A DNA stretch of 44,672 nucleotides. Origin: Albidovulum sp. bin36 (GTDB lineage Bacteria; Pseudomonadota; Alphaproteobacteria; Rhodobacterales; Rhodobacteraceae). Position 1 is the stretch's first letter, and each line of letters begins with the position of its first letter. Positions 17,059 to 24,238 of the stretch are shown one piece after another. The notes under the pieces were generated by a model. That model searched no databases, was not told where the DNA came from, and saw only the letters and a list, made by a program, of their open reading frames with translations. The position numbers and the translations under genes were made by a program. The DNA lies in assembly GCA_002238565.1 (NCBI GenBank), contig MPMP01000040.1:1-44672 (forward strand). Direction: 5' to 3'.

Positions 17059-17376
17059 CGAAGAAGATGCGTACTAACCGACGGAATGCGGTCCGGAGTC
17101 GAGGACGCTTCGCAGGGAAAGGATATCTCCCCGGGAAGAACCGCGGCGGGCAACCGCTCATTATTGGAGTGCGTGCTGCGGAGGGGCCTTGCGCCGACGT
17201 TCGGAAAGTGGAGTCGCGAATTCAAGCGCTCCGGGCACTGAGCGGAGCGGCGTGAGTTCGGGCGAATTTTCAAGACGCTGTCGGGAGCGCTCGATATTGA
17301 GCCGGTATGTATTCATGCGTTGACGGCGCCGTCGTCCTGGCGCGCGCGAAAGCCGTCGACACCCGACCGGCCTATT
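17059..17376 (+). pseudogene. IS5-family transposase relic
   Basis: The frame from about 17059 reads CVLTDGMRSGVEDASQGK, then SPGRTAAGNRSLLECVLRRG and FGKWSREFKRSGH. This matches the N-terminus of IS5 transposases (LTD..W......PG..GDPGRTG.DNR.FVEAVLW..R...FGKWN..F.RF). After the stop at 17241 another frame continues EFGRIFKTLSGALDIEPVCIHA, equivalent to the next part of the family. A further frame supplies VDGAVVLARAKAV. There are at least two frameshifts and the catalytic core is missing. The relic runs up to the 3' end of the ferredoxin gene, so an insertion may have replaced the original sequence between the two operons. Confidence 0.65.
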
Positions 17377-17377
17377 G

Positions 17378-17737
17378 TCACGCGGCCGGCGCGCTTTCGC
17401 TGCCCGCTTCGCTCTTCGGCAGCGAGGCGATGCGCGGGTCGTCTAAGTCGGTAACGAACTCTTCTTCGTCGTAGCCGCCCGGCGCTCCCCATCCGGTTGC
17501 GTCCTCGCCGAAGAAATCGCGATTGATCGCAAGGTATTCGGACCAAGTTTCCGGCAGATTGGTTTCGCAGAATATCGCGTCTACCGGGCACACCGAAACG
17601 CAGATGCCGCAATTGACGCACTCGTCCGGCTGGATATACATCATCCGGCCTCCGACATAAATGCAGTCCACGGGGCAAACGAGCAGGCAATCGCCGTCTT
17701 TGATATCGACGCAAGGCTCCGCGATAACGTAGGTCAT
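17378..17737 (-). CDS. fdxA: Seven-iron ferredoxin (3Fe-4S/4Fe-4S), FdxA/Azotobacter FdI type
   Basis: A 119-residue ferredoxin. Cysteines 9, 17, 21 and 25, then 40, 43, 46 and 50, reproduce the Azotobacter ferredoxin I pattern shifted by one. By analogy Cys9, Cys17 and Cys50 hold a [3Fe-4S] cluster and Cys21, 40, 43 and 46 a [4Fe-4S] cluster, with Cys25 free. The acidic C-terminal extension beyond residue 60 is typical. ATG 17737 has AGGA about nine bases upstream; a longer frame would start inside the hydratase gene. It is the last gene of a minus-strand operon, 28 bases after the enoyl-CoA hydratase stop. It could serve the FAD oxidoreductase upstream or the nearby P450. The symbol reflects the subfamily, not a proven role. 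Confidence 0.9.
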   Translation of the reverse strand: MTYVIAEPCVDIKDGDCLLVCPVDCIYVGGRMMYIQPDECVNCGICVSVCPVDAIFCETNLPETWSEYLAINRDFFGEDATGWGAPGGYDEEEFVTDLDDPRIASLPKSEAGSESAPAA

Positions 17738-17765
17738 TCGAAACGTCCTCTTCCGCCTCGCCGAC

Positions 17766-18542
17766 TCAGCGCCCCTTCCAGCTCGGCTTTCTCCTTTCAA
17801 CGAACGCCGCCACGCCTTCGAGCGCGTCTTCGCTCGCCAGAGCGGCGACGAGCTGGTCGGACCTCAGCCTTGATGCATCCCTGGCGCGCATGCCGGCCAA
17901 TTTCCGAACGCTGTGCTTGATGGCACGAAGCGACAGCGGCGCGCAAGCGAGAATTCTCTCGATCCATCCGTCAACGGCTTCGTCGAGCCGGGGTCGGGTC
18001 GATACTTCATTGACAATGCCCCATTTGGCCATCTCCCCCGCGCTCGCGCGCGATGCCGTTAGCATCATGCCAAGCGCGATGTTGCGGGGAACGAGGCGCG
18101 GAAGCATGACCATCCCGCCGTCCAGCGGCAGCCGGCCGACGCTGGCCTCCGGCAAGCCGAAACTTGCCTCTTCGCAGGCGACCACGATGTCGGCTCCCAA
18201 AACCATTTCGAAACCGCCTCCGAGCGCGAACCCGTTCACTCTGGCGATGAGCGGAATGTCGAGACTTTCCCGAAGCGCGATTCCGCCGAATCCATTGGGC
18301 CTGCTTTCGGCCCAGTAGGACAATCCGTCCGACGAGCCGGAATCCTTCATATCCGCTCCTGCGCAGAAAGCGCGTTCGCCGGCTCCGGTCAATACGATGC
18401 ATCGGACATCGGCCCGTCGTTCGAGATCGGACCAGATTTCATTCAAGCTGCGCTCGGCATCGGGATTTATCGCATTCATCCGCTCGGGCCGGTTGATGGT
18501 AACCCGCGCAACTCGGTCCTCTATGCGGCAGTCCACGGTCAT
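17766..18542 (-). CDS. Enoyl-CoA hydratase/isomerase (crotonase) family protein
   Basis: A 258-residue crotonase-fold enzyme acting on CoA thioesters. The oxyanion-hole regions are FCAGADMK (59-66) and ALGGGFEM (106-113). Glu112 and Glu132 (LPEASVG) match the two catalytic glutamates of classical hydratases, so true hydratase activity is plausible. The ATG at 18542 overlaps the stop codon of the CoA-transferase gene by four bases (ATGA), so the two are translationally coupled. The likely sequence of events is CoA activation by the transferase, then hydration of the double bond. The longer frame that begins near 18764 lies within the transferase gene and is not a start. Confidence 0.93.
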   Translation of the reverse strand: MTVDCRIEDRVARVTINRPERMNAINPDAERSLNEIWSDLERRADVRCIVLTGAGERAFCAGADMKDSGSSDGLSYWAESRPNGFGGIALRESLDIPLIARVNGFALGGGFEMVLGADIVVACEEASFGLPEASVGRLPLDGGMVMLPRLVPRNIALGMMLTASRASAGEMAKWGIVNEVSTRPRLDEAVDGWIERILACAPLSLRAIKHSVRKLAGMRARDASRLRSDQLVAALASEDALEGVAAFVERRKPSWKGR

Positions 18543-19714
18543 TCGGCAGCCTCGATCAGGCCGAGTTCCCGGCCGATCTCCCGCGTGTGCTCGCCCAGGC
18601 GGGGAGGGCCGAGCCTGGCCCGAACAGGCGCCGCCGACATTTCGATGGGTGATCCGACGAGCTTGACGGGCCCCCCGGCGGTCGGGTCGAGCTCCATAAT
18701 CATCCGGTTGTGCTTCGTTTGCGGATTTTCGAGCGCCTGTTCGAGGTCCAGAACCGGCGCGCACAGAATGTCGACTCCTTCAAGGCGCGAAATCCAGTGC
18801 TCCGTCGTTCCCTTCGCGAATTTTTCCCTGAAAAGCGACTGCAATTCCTCCCTTCGCTCTCTCTGCGCTGCGAGATCGGCATATTCCGGCCTGGCCGACA
18901 AGTCTTCGACTTCCAGCGCCTTGCAGATTTCGCGGAGCGGGTTTTCCTTGAACGCGCCTACCATCACGATGGCTCCGTCCTCCGTCACGAAAACCCCCGT
19001 CAGAGGCATGGCCGCCCAGTTAAGATCCTTGTCGCGCATCAAGCGCATCGCGGCTTCCTGCATCTGCATCGACAGCATTGAATTGAAGAGCGAAACCGAA
19101 ACCAGCTGACCTTCGCCAGTCTTTTCGCGGTGCAGCAGGGCGAGAAGTATGCCTTGAACCAGGTGCATGCCCGCCGAATAGTCCGCGAGCGCCGTCGGAT
19201 AGATATTCAGCGGAATGGATGGGTCCGCGCGCCGCTGCATTACGCCTGTCAACGCCTGCGCCAGAATGTCCTGGCCGCCCTTGTGGGCGTAGGGCCCGTC
19301 CAGTCCGAAGCCCGTTCCGACCGCGTAAACCGCGCGGCGGTTCATTTTCTTCACGTCTTCGTAGCCGAAACCGAGCCGTTCCATAACTCCGGGCCGGAAA
19401 TTGTTGACCACGACGTCGGCGGTCCGGACCAGCGTCGCGATCGCTTCGCGCCCCGCCCCCGTCTTCAGATTGAAGGTGGCGGACCGCTTGTTCCTATTCA
19501 GGCTGCAAAAAACCGGGTTGTTGAGTCCGTCCGGATCTTCGCCGATGCTCCAGCGGGAGATGTCCCCCTGGCCTTCGCGTTCGATCTTTATAACGTCGGC
19601 GCCGTAGTCCCCGAGCATCTGGGTGCAGCAAGGGCCGAGCATGACTTGCGTAAAATCAATTACGCGCACGCCGGACAGCGGAAGGGCTGCGCAGTCGTCT
19701 CCGTCGGCTTTCAT
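18539..19714 (-). CDS. CaiB/BaiF family CoA transferase (class III)
   Basis: A 391-residue transferase that moves CoA from one carboxylic acid to another. The N-terminal nucleotide-type motif VIDFTQVMLGPCCTQMLGD, the run ADVIKIE (40-46) and RNKRSATFNLKT are typical. The catalytic aspartate is Asp178 in the LADYSAGM segment. It starts directly after the stop of the FAD oxidoreductase gene, and its own stop overlaps the hydratase start. In this operon it would activate the imported carboxylic acid, or an oxidised form of it, to its CoA ester. The donor and substrate cannot be deduced. Confidence 0.93.
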   Translation of the reverse strand: MKADGDDCAALPLSGVRVIDFTQVMLGPCCTQMLGDYGADVIKIEREGQGDISRWSIGEDPDGLNNPVFCSLNRNKRSATFNLKTGAGREAIATLVRTADVVVNNFRPGVMERLGFGYEDVKKMNRRAVYAVGTGFGLDGPYAHKGGQDILAQALTGVMQRRADPSIPLNIYPTALADYSAGMHLVQGILLALLHREKTGEGQLVSVSLFNSMLSMQMQEAAMRLMRDKDLNWAAMPLTGVFVTEDGAIVMVGAFKENPLREICKALEVEDLSARPEYADLAAQRERREELQSLFREKFAKGTTEHWISRLEGVDILCAPVLDLEQALENPQTKHNRMIMELDPTAGGPVKLVGSPIEMSAAPVRARLGPPRLGEHTREIGRELGLIEAAE

Positions 19715-21076
19715 TCAGACGGCCTCGCTGAATAGCGCGTTGTCGGACGGCACGTCTCCCGGGTCGGCTCCCTGAGCGCGCATCTGCCGCTGAATTGCGG
19801 AAACATCCGCGCGCCGCACGGCCACGCCCGCGGACAGGGATTGAGCGGCGGCGATGCCGACGGCCTCCCCCATCGCCATGCACGGAGGGATTTCTCGGCT
19901 CGTCTTCTGCGCCTGCGGCGTCGCCGAATAGTGGCGCCCGGCGACGAGAAGCTGGTCGACCTCGCGAGGCACCAGCGCGCGGTACGGCGTGTAGTAGTCG
20001 CGGCCGCGGCAGACGGTGTCGGGAAAGTGCACGCGCTTCGTGATGTCGGATTTCTTGACCACGTACTCGCCTTTTAGAAGCCGAGTCTGCCGCACGCCGG
20101 TTTGCGGCGCGAAATCGACGATATAGGCGTTCTTGAATCCCGGCACGTTGCCTCTCGCGTATTCAAGCAGGTTCTGAATTCTGCGCCGTCCCTCGATTTC
20201 AGCCTTGACCAGATCGCCGACCGCGAGTCCGTCCAGTCCCGTCATATGGGGGCAATTGAGCCAAACCACGCCCGGAAGAGGCGTTTTGAGCCACCAGAAA
20301 TTCCAGCATCCGCCGATAATCGACTTTGCCTTGCTTTCGATCTCTTCGAATCGCTCGGGCTCTCCGAACTGGAATCGCTCCGCCTCGTCGGTGTCGACTC
20401 CGCCGAACCTCGAAACGGTCGTCAGAATGAACGCGCCCTTGACGAAGTCGGCGCCGGCGGAAGCGGCGACATCCAAATCGCCGGTCGCGTCGATCACGAC
20501 ATCGCCGAGAAGAGCCTGCCGTCCTTCCTTGGTCTCGACGACAACTCCCTTCGCGGCGCCGTCCGCCGTTATGGTTTCGGAAAACCATGAATGCAGGCGA
20601 AGATCGATGCCGGCTTCCGATACCATGTCGAGCGAAGCCTGCTTGAATCCGTCCGGGTCGAAGGACACGGCGAAGATTATCGGATGCGGCAGCGAATGAG
20701 TGTGAAAGTCGAAGACTCCCCATCGCGCCCATTTTTGCCACATTTGGCCGGTCTGGCGCACGCTCGGGTCGCGATCCGATTCGGGCGGGTAAACCGCGAG
20801 TCTCTTCGTCTCCATCCGGTCGATGATTTCCATCGCGAGGCCGCGAACCGAAATCTCGGTATCGTTGTGCATGTCGTCGAGCACGAGAACCATGCCGCCG
20901 GACGCGAGTCCGCCGAGATAGGCGTAGCGCTCCGCCAGCGTGACGCTGGCGCCGTTGCGCGCCGCCGATACCGCCGCCGAAATGCCCGCGGGTCCGCCCC
21001 CTACGACAAGGACATCGCTCTTGCCCTTTACGGGAACGGCACCGCGCCTTGTCGCGACCAATTCTTGAATAGACAT
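19715..21076 (-). CDS. FAD-dependent oxidoreductase (FAD_oxidored family)
   Basis: A 453-residue flavoprotein. The dinucleotide-binding motif VVGGGPAGISAAVSAARNG is at 24-42 followed by the acidic residue of TLAER (46-50). A second FAD contact, VVIDATGDLDVAA, is mid-protein, and the C-terminal part has LLVAGRHYSATP and an AMGEAVGIAAA helix, all typical of the PF12831-type family. Substrates in that family are diverse organic acids and the reaction is often an oxidation or dehydrogenation. AAGGAG sits seven bases before the ATG. The next gene starts immediately after its stop. There is no signal peptide, so it acts in the cytoplasm on the imported compound. Confidence 0.9.
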   Translation of the reverse strand: MSIQELVATRRGAVPVKGKSDVLVVGGGPAGISAAVSAARNGASVTLAERYAYLGGLASGGMVLVLDDMHNDTEISVRGLAMEIIDRMETKRLAVYPPESDRDPSVRQTGQMWQKWARWGVFDFHTHSLPHPIIFAVSFDPDGFKQASLDMVSEAGIDLRLHSWFSETITADGAAKGVVVETKEGRQALLGDVVIDATGDLDVAASAGADFVKGAFILTTVSRFGGVDTDEAERFQFGEPERFEEIESKAKSIIGGCWNFWWLKTPLPGVVWLNCPHMTGLDGLAVGDLVKAEIEGRRRIQNLLEYARGNVPGFKNAYIVDFAPQTGVRQTRLLKGEYVVKKSDITKRVHFPDTVCRGRDYYTPYRALVPREVDQLLVAGRHYSATPQAQKTSREIPPCMAMGEAVGIAAAQSLSAGVAVRRADVSAIQRQMRAQGADPGDVPSDNALFSEAV

Positions 21077-21095
21077 GGCTAACTCCTTGATTGAA

Positions 21096-21878
21096 TTATT
21101 GCGCCGCCGTAGGCCAGCGAAGGACCAGGCGCTCGACCAGCGCAGTTATCGTGAAGAACATCACCGCAAGCCCTGCGCCTAGAAATACAGTCGCATAAAG
21201 CAGCGGCGAGCGAAAGTTGTAAGTCGCTTCGATGATCAGCGAGCCCAGGCCGTAGTTCGAACCGATCCATTCGCCGACGATCGCGCCGATAACGCACGTG
21301 GTCGAAGCGATTTTAAGCGCCGCGAAAAGATACGGCAGCGATGCCTGAAGCCGAACCTTGAAGAGTATCTCCCTCTGGCTAGCCGAAAGAACGCGCATAA
21401 GTTCGCCCAATTGGGGCGAAATCGCGTTGAGTCCGCGAACCATGTTGACGAGCGTCGGAAAAAAGCAAATCAGAGCTGCAATCACGATCTTGGGCGCGTA
21501 CCCGTTGCCCAGCAGAAGCACGAGGATCGGCGCGATAGCGAGAATCGGAATCGTATTGACGAAAACGGCGATGGGATAGAAGGCGCGTTCCGCGAGGCGC
21601 GAATGCACGAATACCACCGCGAGAATGATCGCGATCGAATTGCCGAGCGCGAAACCGGCGACGGCTTCGAAAAACGTCGGCCAGAAATTACGCCACAAAA
21701 TCGGACCGCGCTCTACGAACGTAGCGGCCACGTCCAGCGGCCCGGGCGCGATGAACTGGGGGATTTCGAGCAGAACGACCAGTAGATGCCATGCCAGAAC
21801 CAGCCCCGCGGCGGCGGCGACCGCCGGCAGCCGCTCCTTCCATCGGCCGGTCCTTCCGCTAGCCGCTCTGGCGCTCAC
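21096..21878 (-). CDS. Taurine/nitrate/sulfonate-type ABC transporter permease (SsuC/TauC family)
   Basis: A 260-residue inner-membrane protein with about six hydrophobic segments, the first at 17-38. The motif IPQFIAPGPLDV after the first segment and the EAA-like loop around SASQREILFKVRLQASLPYLF are typical of SsuC/TauC permeases. The start is GTG 21878, overlapping the ATPase stop as GTGA. Nineteen bases separate its stop from the FAD-oxidoreductase gene. It forms the membrane channel of the importer with the neighbouring ATPase and binding protein. Confidence 0.92.
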   Translation of the reverse strand: MSARAASGRTGRWKERLPAVAAAAGLVLAWHLLVVLLEIPQFIAPGPLDVAATFVERGPILWRNFWPTFFEAVAGFALGNSIAIILAVVFVHSRLAERAFYPIAVFVNTIPILAIAPILVLLLGNGYAPKIVIAALICFFPTLVNMVRGLNAISPQLGELMRVLSASQREILFKVRLQASLPYLFAALKIASTTCVIGAIVGEWIGSNYGLGSLIIEATYNFRSPLLYATVFLGAGLAVMFFTITALVERLVLRWPTAAQ

Positions 21879-22693
21879 GCCGCTTTCTCCAGCAATTTCC
21901 GAAGCCGCCCGGTAACCTCGACGAATTCAATGCTGTCGCGGATCGCGAGCCTGCGGTCGTCGGGCAGGTCGATGGCGAAGTAGTCCAGAACCCGTCCCGG
22001 ATGAGAGGACAGGACGAGCGTTCGCCGGCCTAGGAAGGCGGCTTCGGGAATAGAGTGGGTTACGAAAAGAATCGTCGTTCCGGTTTCGCGCCAGATGCGG
22101 AGAAGCTCCTGATTGAGATTGTCGCGCGTGATTTCGTCGAGCGCGCCGAACGGCTCGTCCATCAATAGGATTTTCGGCCGGCAAACCAGCGCGCGGGCGA
22201 TCGAGACCCTTTGCCGCATGCCTCCCGACAGCTCGTGGGGCAGGGCGTTCTCGCGCCCGTCGAGGCGTACGAGGCGCAGCAGCTCATCGGGCGCGGCCTG
22301 CTGTTCGAGCGCGCCGCCGCCGCCGATTTCAAGCGGCAGGCGGACGTTGTCGAGCGCGGATCGCCAGGGAAGCAGCGTGGCGTCCTGGAAAACGAACGCG
22401 AATTCCCGCGCGAGCCGGGCCTCTTCCGGGGATTTGCCGAATACTTCCACAGAGCCGGAGCTTGGCGGCACGAGGTCCGCGACCAGCCTTAGGAGCGTCG
22501 ATTTGCCGCAGCCGGAAGGGCCGATGATCGTTACGAAGTCGCCGGCGTTGAAATCGATCGTTACATCCGACAGCGCCACCACCGCATCCTCGCCCTCGCC
22601 GAATTCAACGGAGGCGTTCCTGACGGCGATGGCGATGTCCCGGGCGCTTCGGCGAGCCGCTGAATCCCGGCCCGGCGAAATACTGTTCCGCAT
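21875..22693 (-). CDS. Taurine/nitrate/sulfonate-type ABC transporter ATPase (SsuB/TauB family)
   Basis: An ATPase of about 272 residues. Motifs: Walker A GPSGCGKST (58-66), Q-loop VFQDATLLPW (101-110), signature LSGGMRQR (155-162), Walker B ILLMDEPFGALD (175-186), and the H-loop histidine in FVTHSIPEA. The LLPW and GMRQR forms are typical of the SsuB/TauB/NrtD group. ATG 22693 starts ten bases after the binding-protein stop; a TTG at 22711 that overlaps that gene is also possible. It ends in a four-base overlap with the permease gene. Confidence 0.93.
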   Translation of the reverse strand: MRNSISPGRDSAARRSARDIAIAVRNASVEFGEGEDAVVALSDVTIDFNAGDFVTIIGPSGCGKSTLLRLVADLVPPSSGSVEVFGKSPEEARLAREFAFVFQDATLLPWRSALDNVRLPLEIGGGGALEQQAAPDELLRLVRLDGRENALPHELSGGMRQRVSIARALVCRPKILLMDEPFGALDEITRDNLNQELLRIWRETGTTILFVTHSIPEAAFLGRRTLVLSSHPGRVLDYFAIDLPDDRRLAIRDSIEFVEVTGRLRKLLEKAA

Positions 22694-22703
22694 TGGACGC
22701 GTA

Positions 22704-23762
22704 TCAGCCAACTTTCATTCGAATTTCCGAAGTGGCATTGAGAATTTCGAGCGTCATCACGTCGTCGATTTCCGGAACGTCGCCCTGGAACTGGTCGAGT
22801 CCGGCGTAGGTCTGAATCTGCGCGGCCCAATTCTCTGTGTTCATCGCGCCCCATCCGTCCCGAGCCGTCGTGTCGTTGAAGCTAAATCCAAGAACCGGGC
22901 CGATAGCTTCCAGCTCGCTCGCGAGATCGAGATTCGGGTACTCCGCGACCAGAAGATTGGCGGCTTCCTCGGGATTGTCCTTGGCGTAGCCCCATCCCAT
23001 GGCCGAACCGGTAAGGAACCGCGCGAGCGCGTCGGAATCGTTCTCGATCGCCTCGTCGGTGGTGTAGAAGACGTTCGCGTAGAGCTGGATGCCGGCATCC
23101 CACAGCATCATGTCGACTCGATCGTCGCCAAGAATTTTCAACGCGTTCGTATTGGTCAGCCATCCGGTTACCGCGTGCGCCTGGCCTGTCATGAGCTGAT
23201 TCATGTCGCTGCCCATGTTGACGACCTCGACCTGGTCCTCCGCTATGCCGTTCTTGGCCAGTAGCGCCCTAAGGAGAATAACGGCGGTTGGCTGGGTCGC
23301 GATCGTCTTGCCGACCATGTCGGACGGCTGGGAAATCGGATTGGCGGCCAGTGAGAAATAGGTGAAGGGGTGCTTTTGATAGCCTGCGGCGAAAGCCTTT
23401 ACGGGAATTCCCGCCGATCGCGCGAGCATGAGCGACGGGCTCGACGACAGCTGGCCTGCTTGAGCTCGGCCGGCGGCCACCGATGCGACGCCGTCGACGC
23501 CGGGTCCCCCGGGCGTTATTTCAAGCTCGATGCCGAGTTCGTCGTAGTATCCCATTCGCTTGGCGCAGACTTCGCCCGCAATGCCGTTGGACGCGAGCCA
23601 TCCGAGCTGCATGCTTATCTTGGCCGTCCCGTCGGCTGCGTTGGCGACGGCTATGAAGCTTGATTCCGAAGAGGTCGGCAACAGGGCTGAACCGGCTGCG
23701 GCTCCAAGCCCTCCCAGCGCAGCGCGTCGCGTCAAGTTCGCGGATTTATTCGATGACAGCAT
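22704..23762 (-). CDS. NMT1/THI5-like ABC transporter substrate-binding protein, Tat signal likely
   Basis: A 352-residue periplasmic binding protein of the NMT1/SsuA type. Residues 11-30 hold TRRAALGGLGAAAGSALL, a twin-arginine motif followed by a hydrophobic stretch, so export by Tat is likely. The mature part has ISMQLGWLASNGIAGEVCAKRMGYYDELGIELE in pieces and GVDGVASVAAGRAQAGQLSSS, typical of this family, which binds small organic acids, sulfonates or pyrimidine precursors. It is the first gene of the minus-strand operon and faces a long divergent intergenic region. The ligand would be the compound processed by the CoA-transferase and hydratase; I cannot name it. Confidence 0.92.
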   Translation of the reverse strand: MLSSNKSANLTRRAALGGLGAAAGSALLPTSSESSFIAVANAADGTAKISMQLGWLASNGIAGEVCAKRMGYYDELGIELEITPGGPGVDGVASVAAGRAQAGQLSSSPSLMLARSAGIPVKAFAAGYQKHPFTYFSLAANPISQPSDMVGKTIATQPTAVILLRALLAKNGIAEDQVEVVNMGSDMNQLMTGQAHAVTGWLTNTNALKILGDDRVDMMLWDAGIQLYANVFYTTDEAIENDSDALARFLTGSAMGWGYAKDNPEEAANLLVAEYPNLDLASELEAIGPVLGFSFNDTTARDGWGAMNTENWAAQIQTYAGLDQFQGDVPEIDDVMTLEILNATSEIRMKVG

Positions 23763-23929
23763 TGATTTCTCCTGTAATTTCTAGCTCCGAAATCCGGCGG
23801 ATTCTTCGCCTTTCTCCAAATCCGGCATCAAGCGGTCGACGCCGTTATTGACCTGTCCTGAACCAATAGCGAAATGAACCCCGCATGCAAGCGCAAAACA
23901 GGCGCATAGCATGCAAATATTTTCCAGGA

Positions 23930-23946
23930 CCGGCGGATGCCGCCGG
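23930..23946. repeat. Dyad symmetry, CCGGCGG-ATG-CCGCCGG
   Basis: A perfect 7-bp inverted repeat with a 3-base centre. There is no T-tract on either side, so a terminator is unlikely. It lies about 170 bases upstream of the binding-protein start on the minus strand and could be an operator. Confidence 0.5.
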
Positions 23947-23950
23947 AATA

Positions 23951-23977
23951 GCGCGCCGGAACCTGCATGCGGCGCGC
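23951..23977. repeat. Dyad symmetry, GCGCGCCG-11-CGGCGCGC
   Basis: A perfect 8-bp inverted repeat with an 11-base spacer containing TGCATG. It begins five bases after the previous dyad; together they suggest a tandem regulator-binding region. No T-tract follows it. Confidence 0.5.
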
Positions 23978-24100
23978 AAGGCTCGCATTCTCGCAATTCC
24001 TTCTTTGTCCCGAGCAATTAGGCGCGGTTTCGGCGCAAGCCGCGATTTCCGTTGAAAGCGCGGCGGGTCGGCAGGATTCCTGCAAATTATTGCGATGCTA

Positions 24101-24129
24101 TTGACATCCGCAAATTTTGATTTCATCAT
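24101..24129 (+). promoter_or_regulatory. Sigma70-type promoter for the DUF1302 operon
   Basis: TTGACA at 24101-24106 is a perfect -35 hexamer; after 17 bases comes CATCAT at 24124-24129, four of six -10 matches. Transcription would start near 24136, about 50 to 100 bases before the candidate start codons of the DUF1302 gene. Confidence 0.45.
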
Positions 24130-24238
24130 TTCGGAAATGCGAGCAGGTAGGGATGCACGAGAATTCCGCTAGTGCTCTCGATCATGAGTGAGCAGAATGC
24201 GTCGGCACTGCGCCGAGTCTGCTAGGGGGGCCGACGAA

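Larger units (their letters stand above)
23763..24187. promoter_or_regulatory. Divergent regulatory region between two catabolic operons
   Basis: About 425 bases between the minus-strand ABC operon and the plus-strand DUF1302 operon, with no gene of its own. It holds two strong dyads (23930-23946 and 23951-23977), several GCATGC hexamers, and a TTGACA promoter pointing right. The dyads lie nearer the ABC operon. No transcription-factor gene is adjacent, so any regulator must be encoded elsewhere. Confidence 0.55.

Noticed and set aside
22113..23264. 383-codon + strand frame opposite the ABC ATPase and binding protein
   Set aside because: Antisense shadow; the minus-strand genes have all ABC motifs and a signal peptide.
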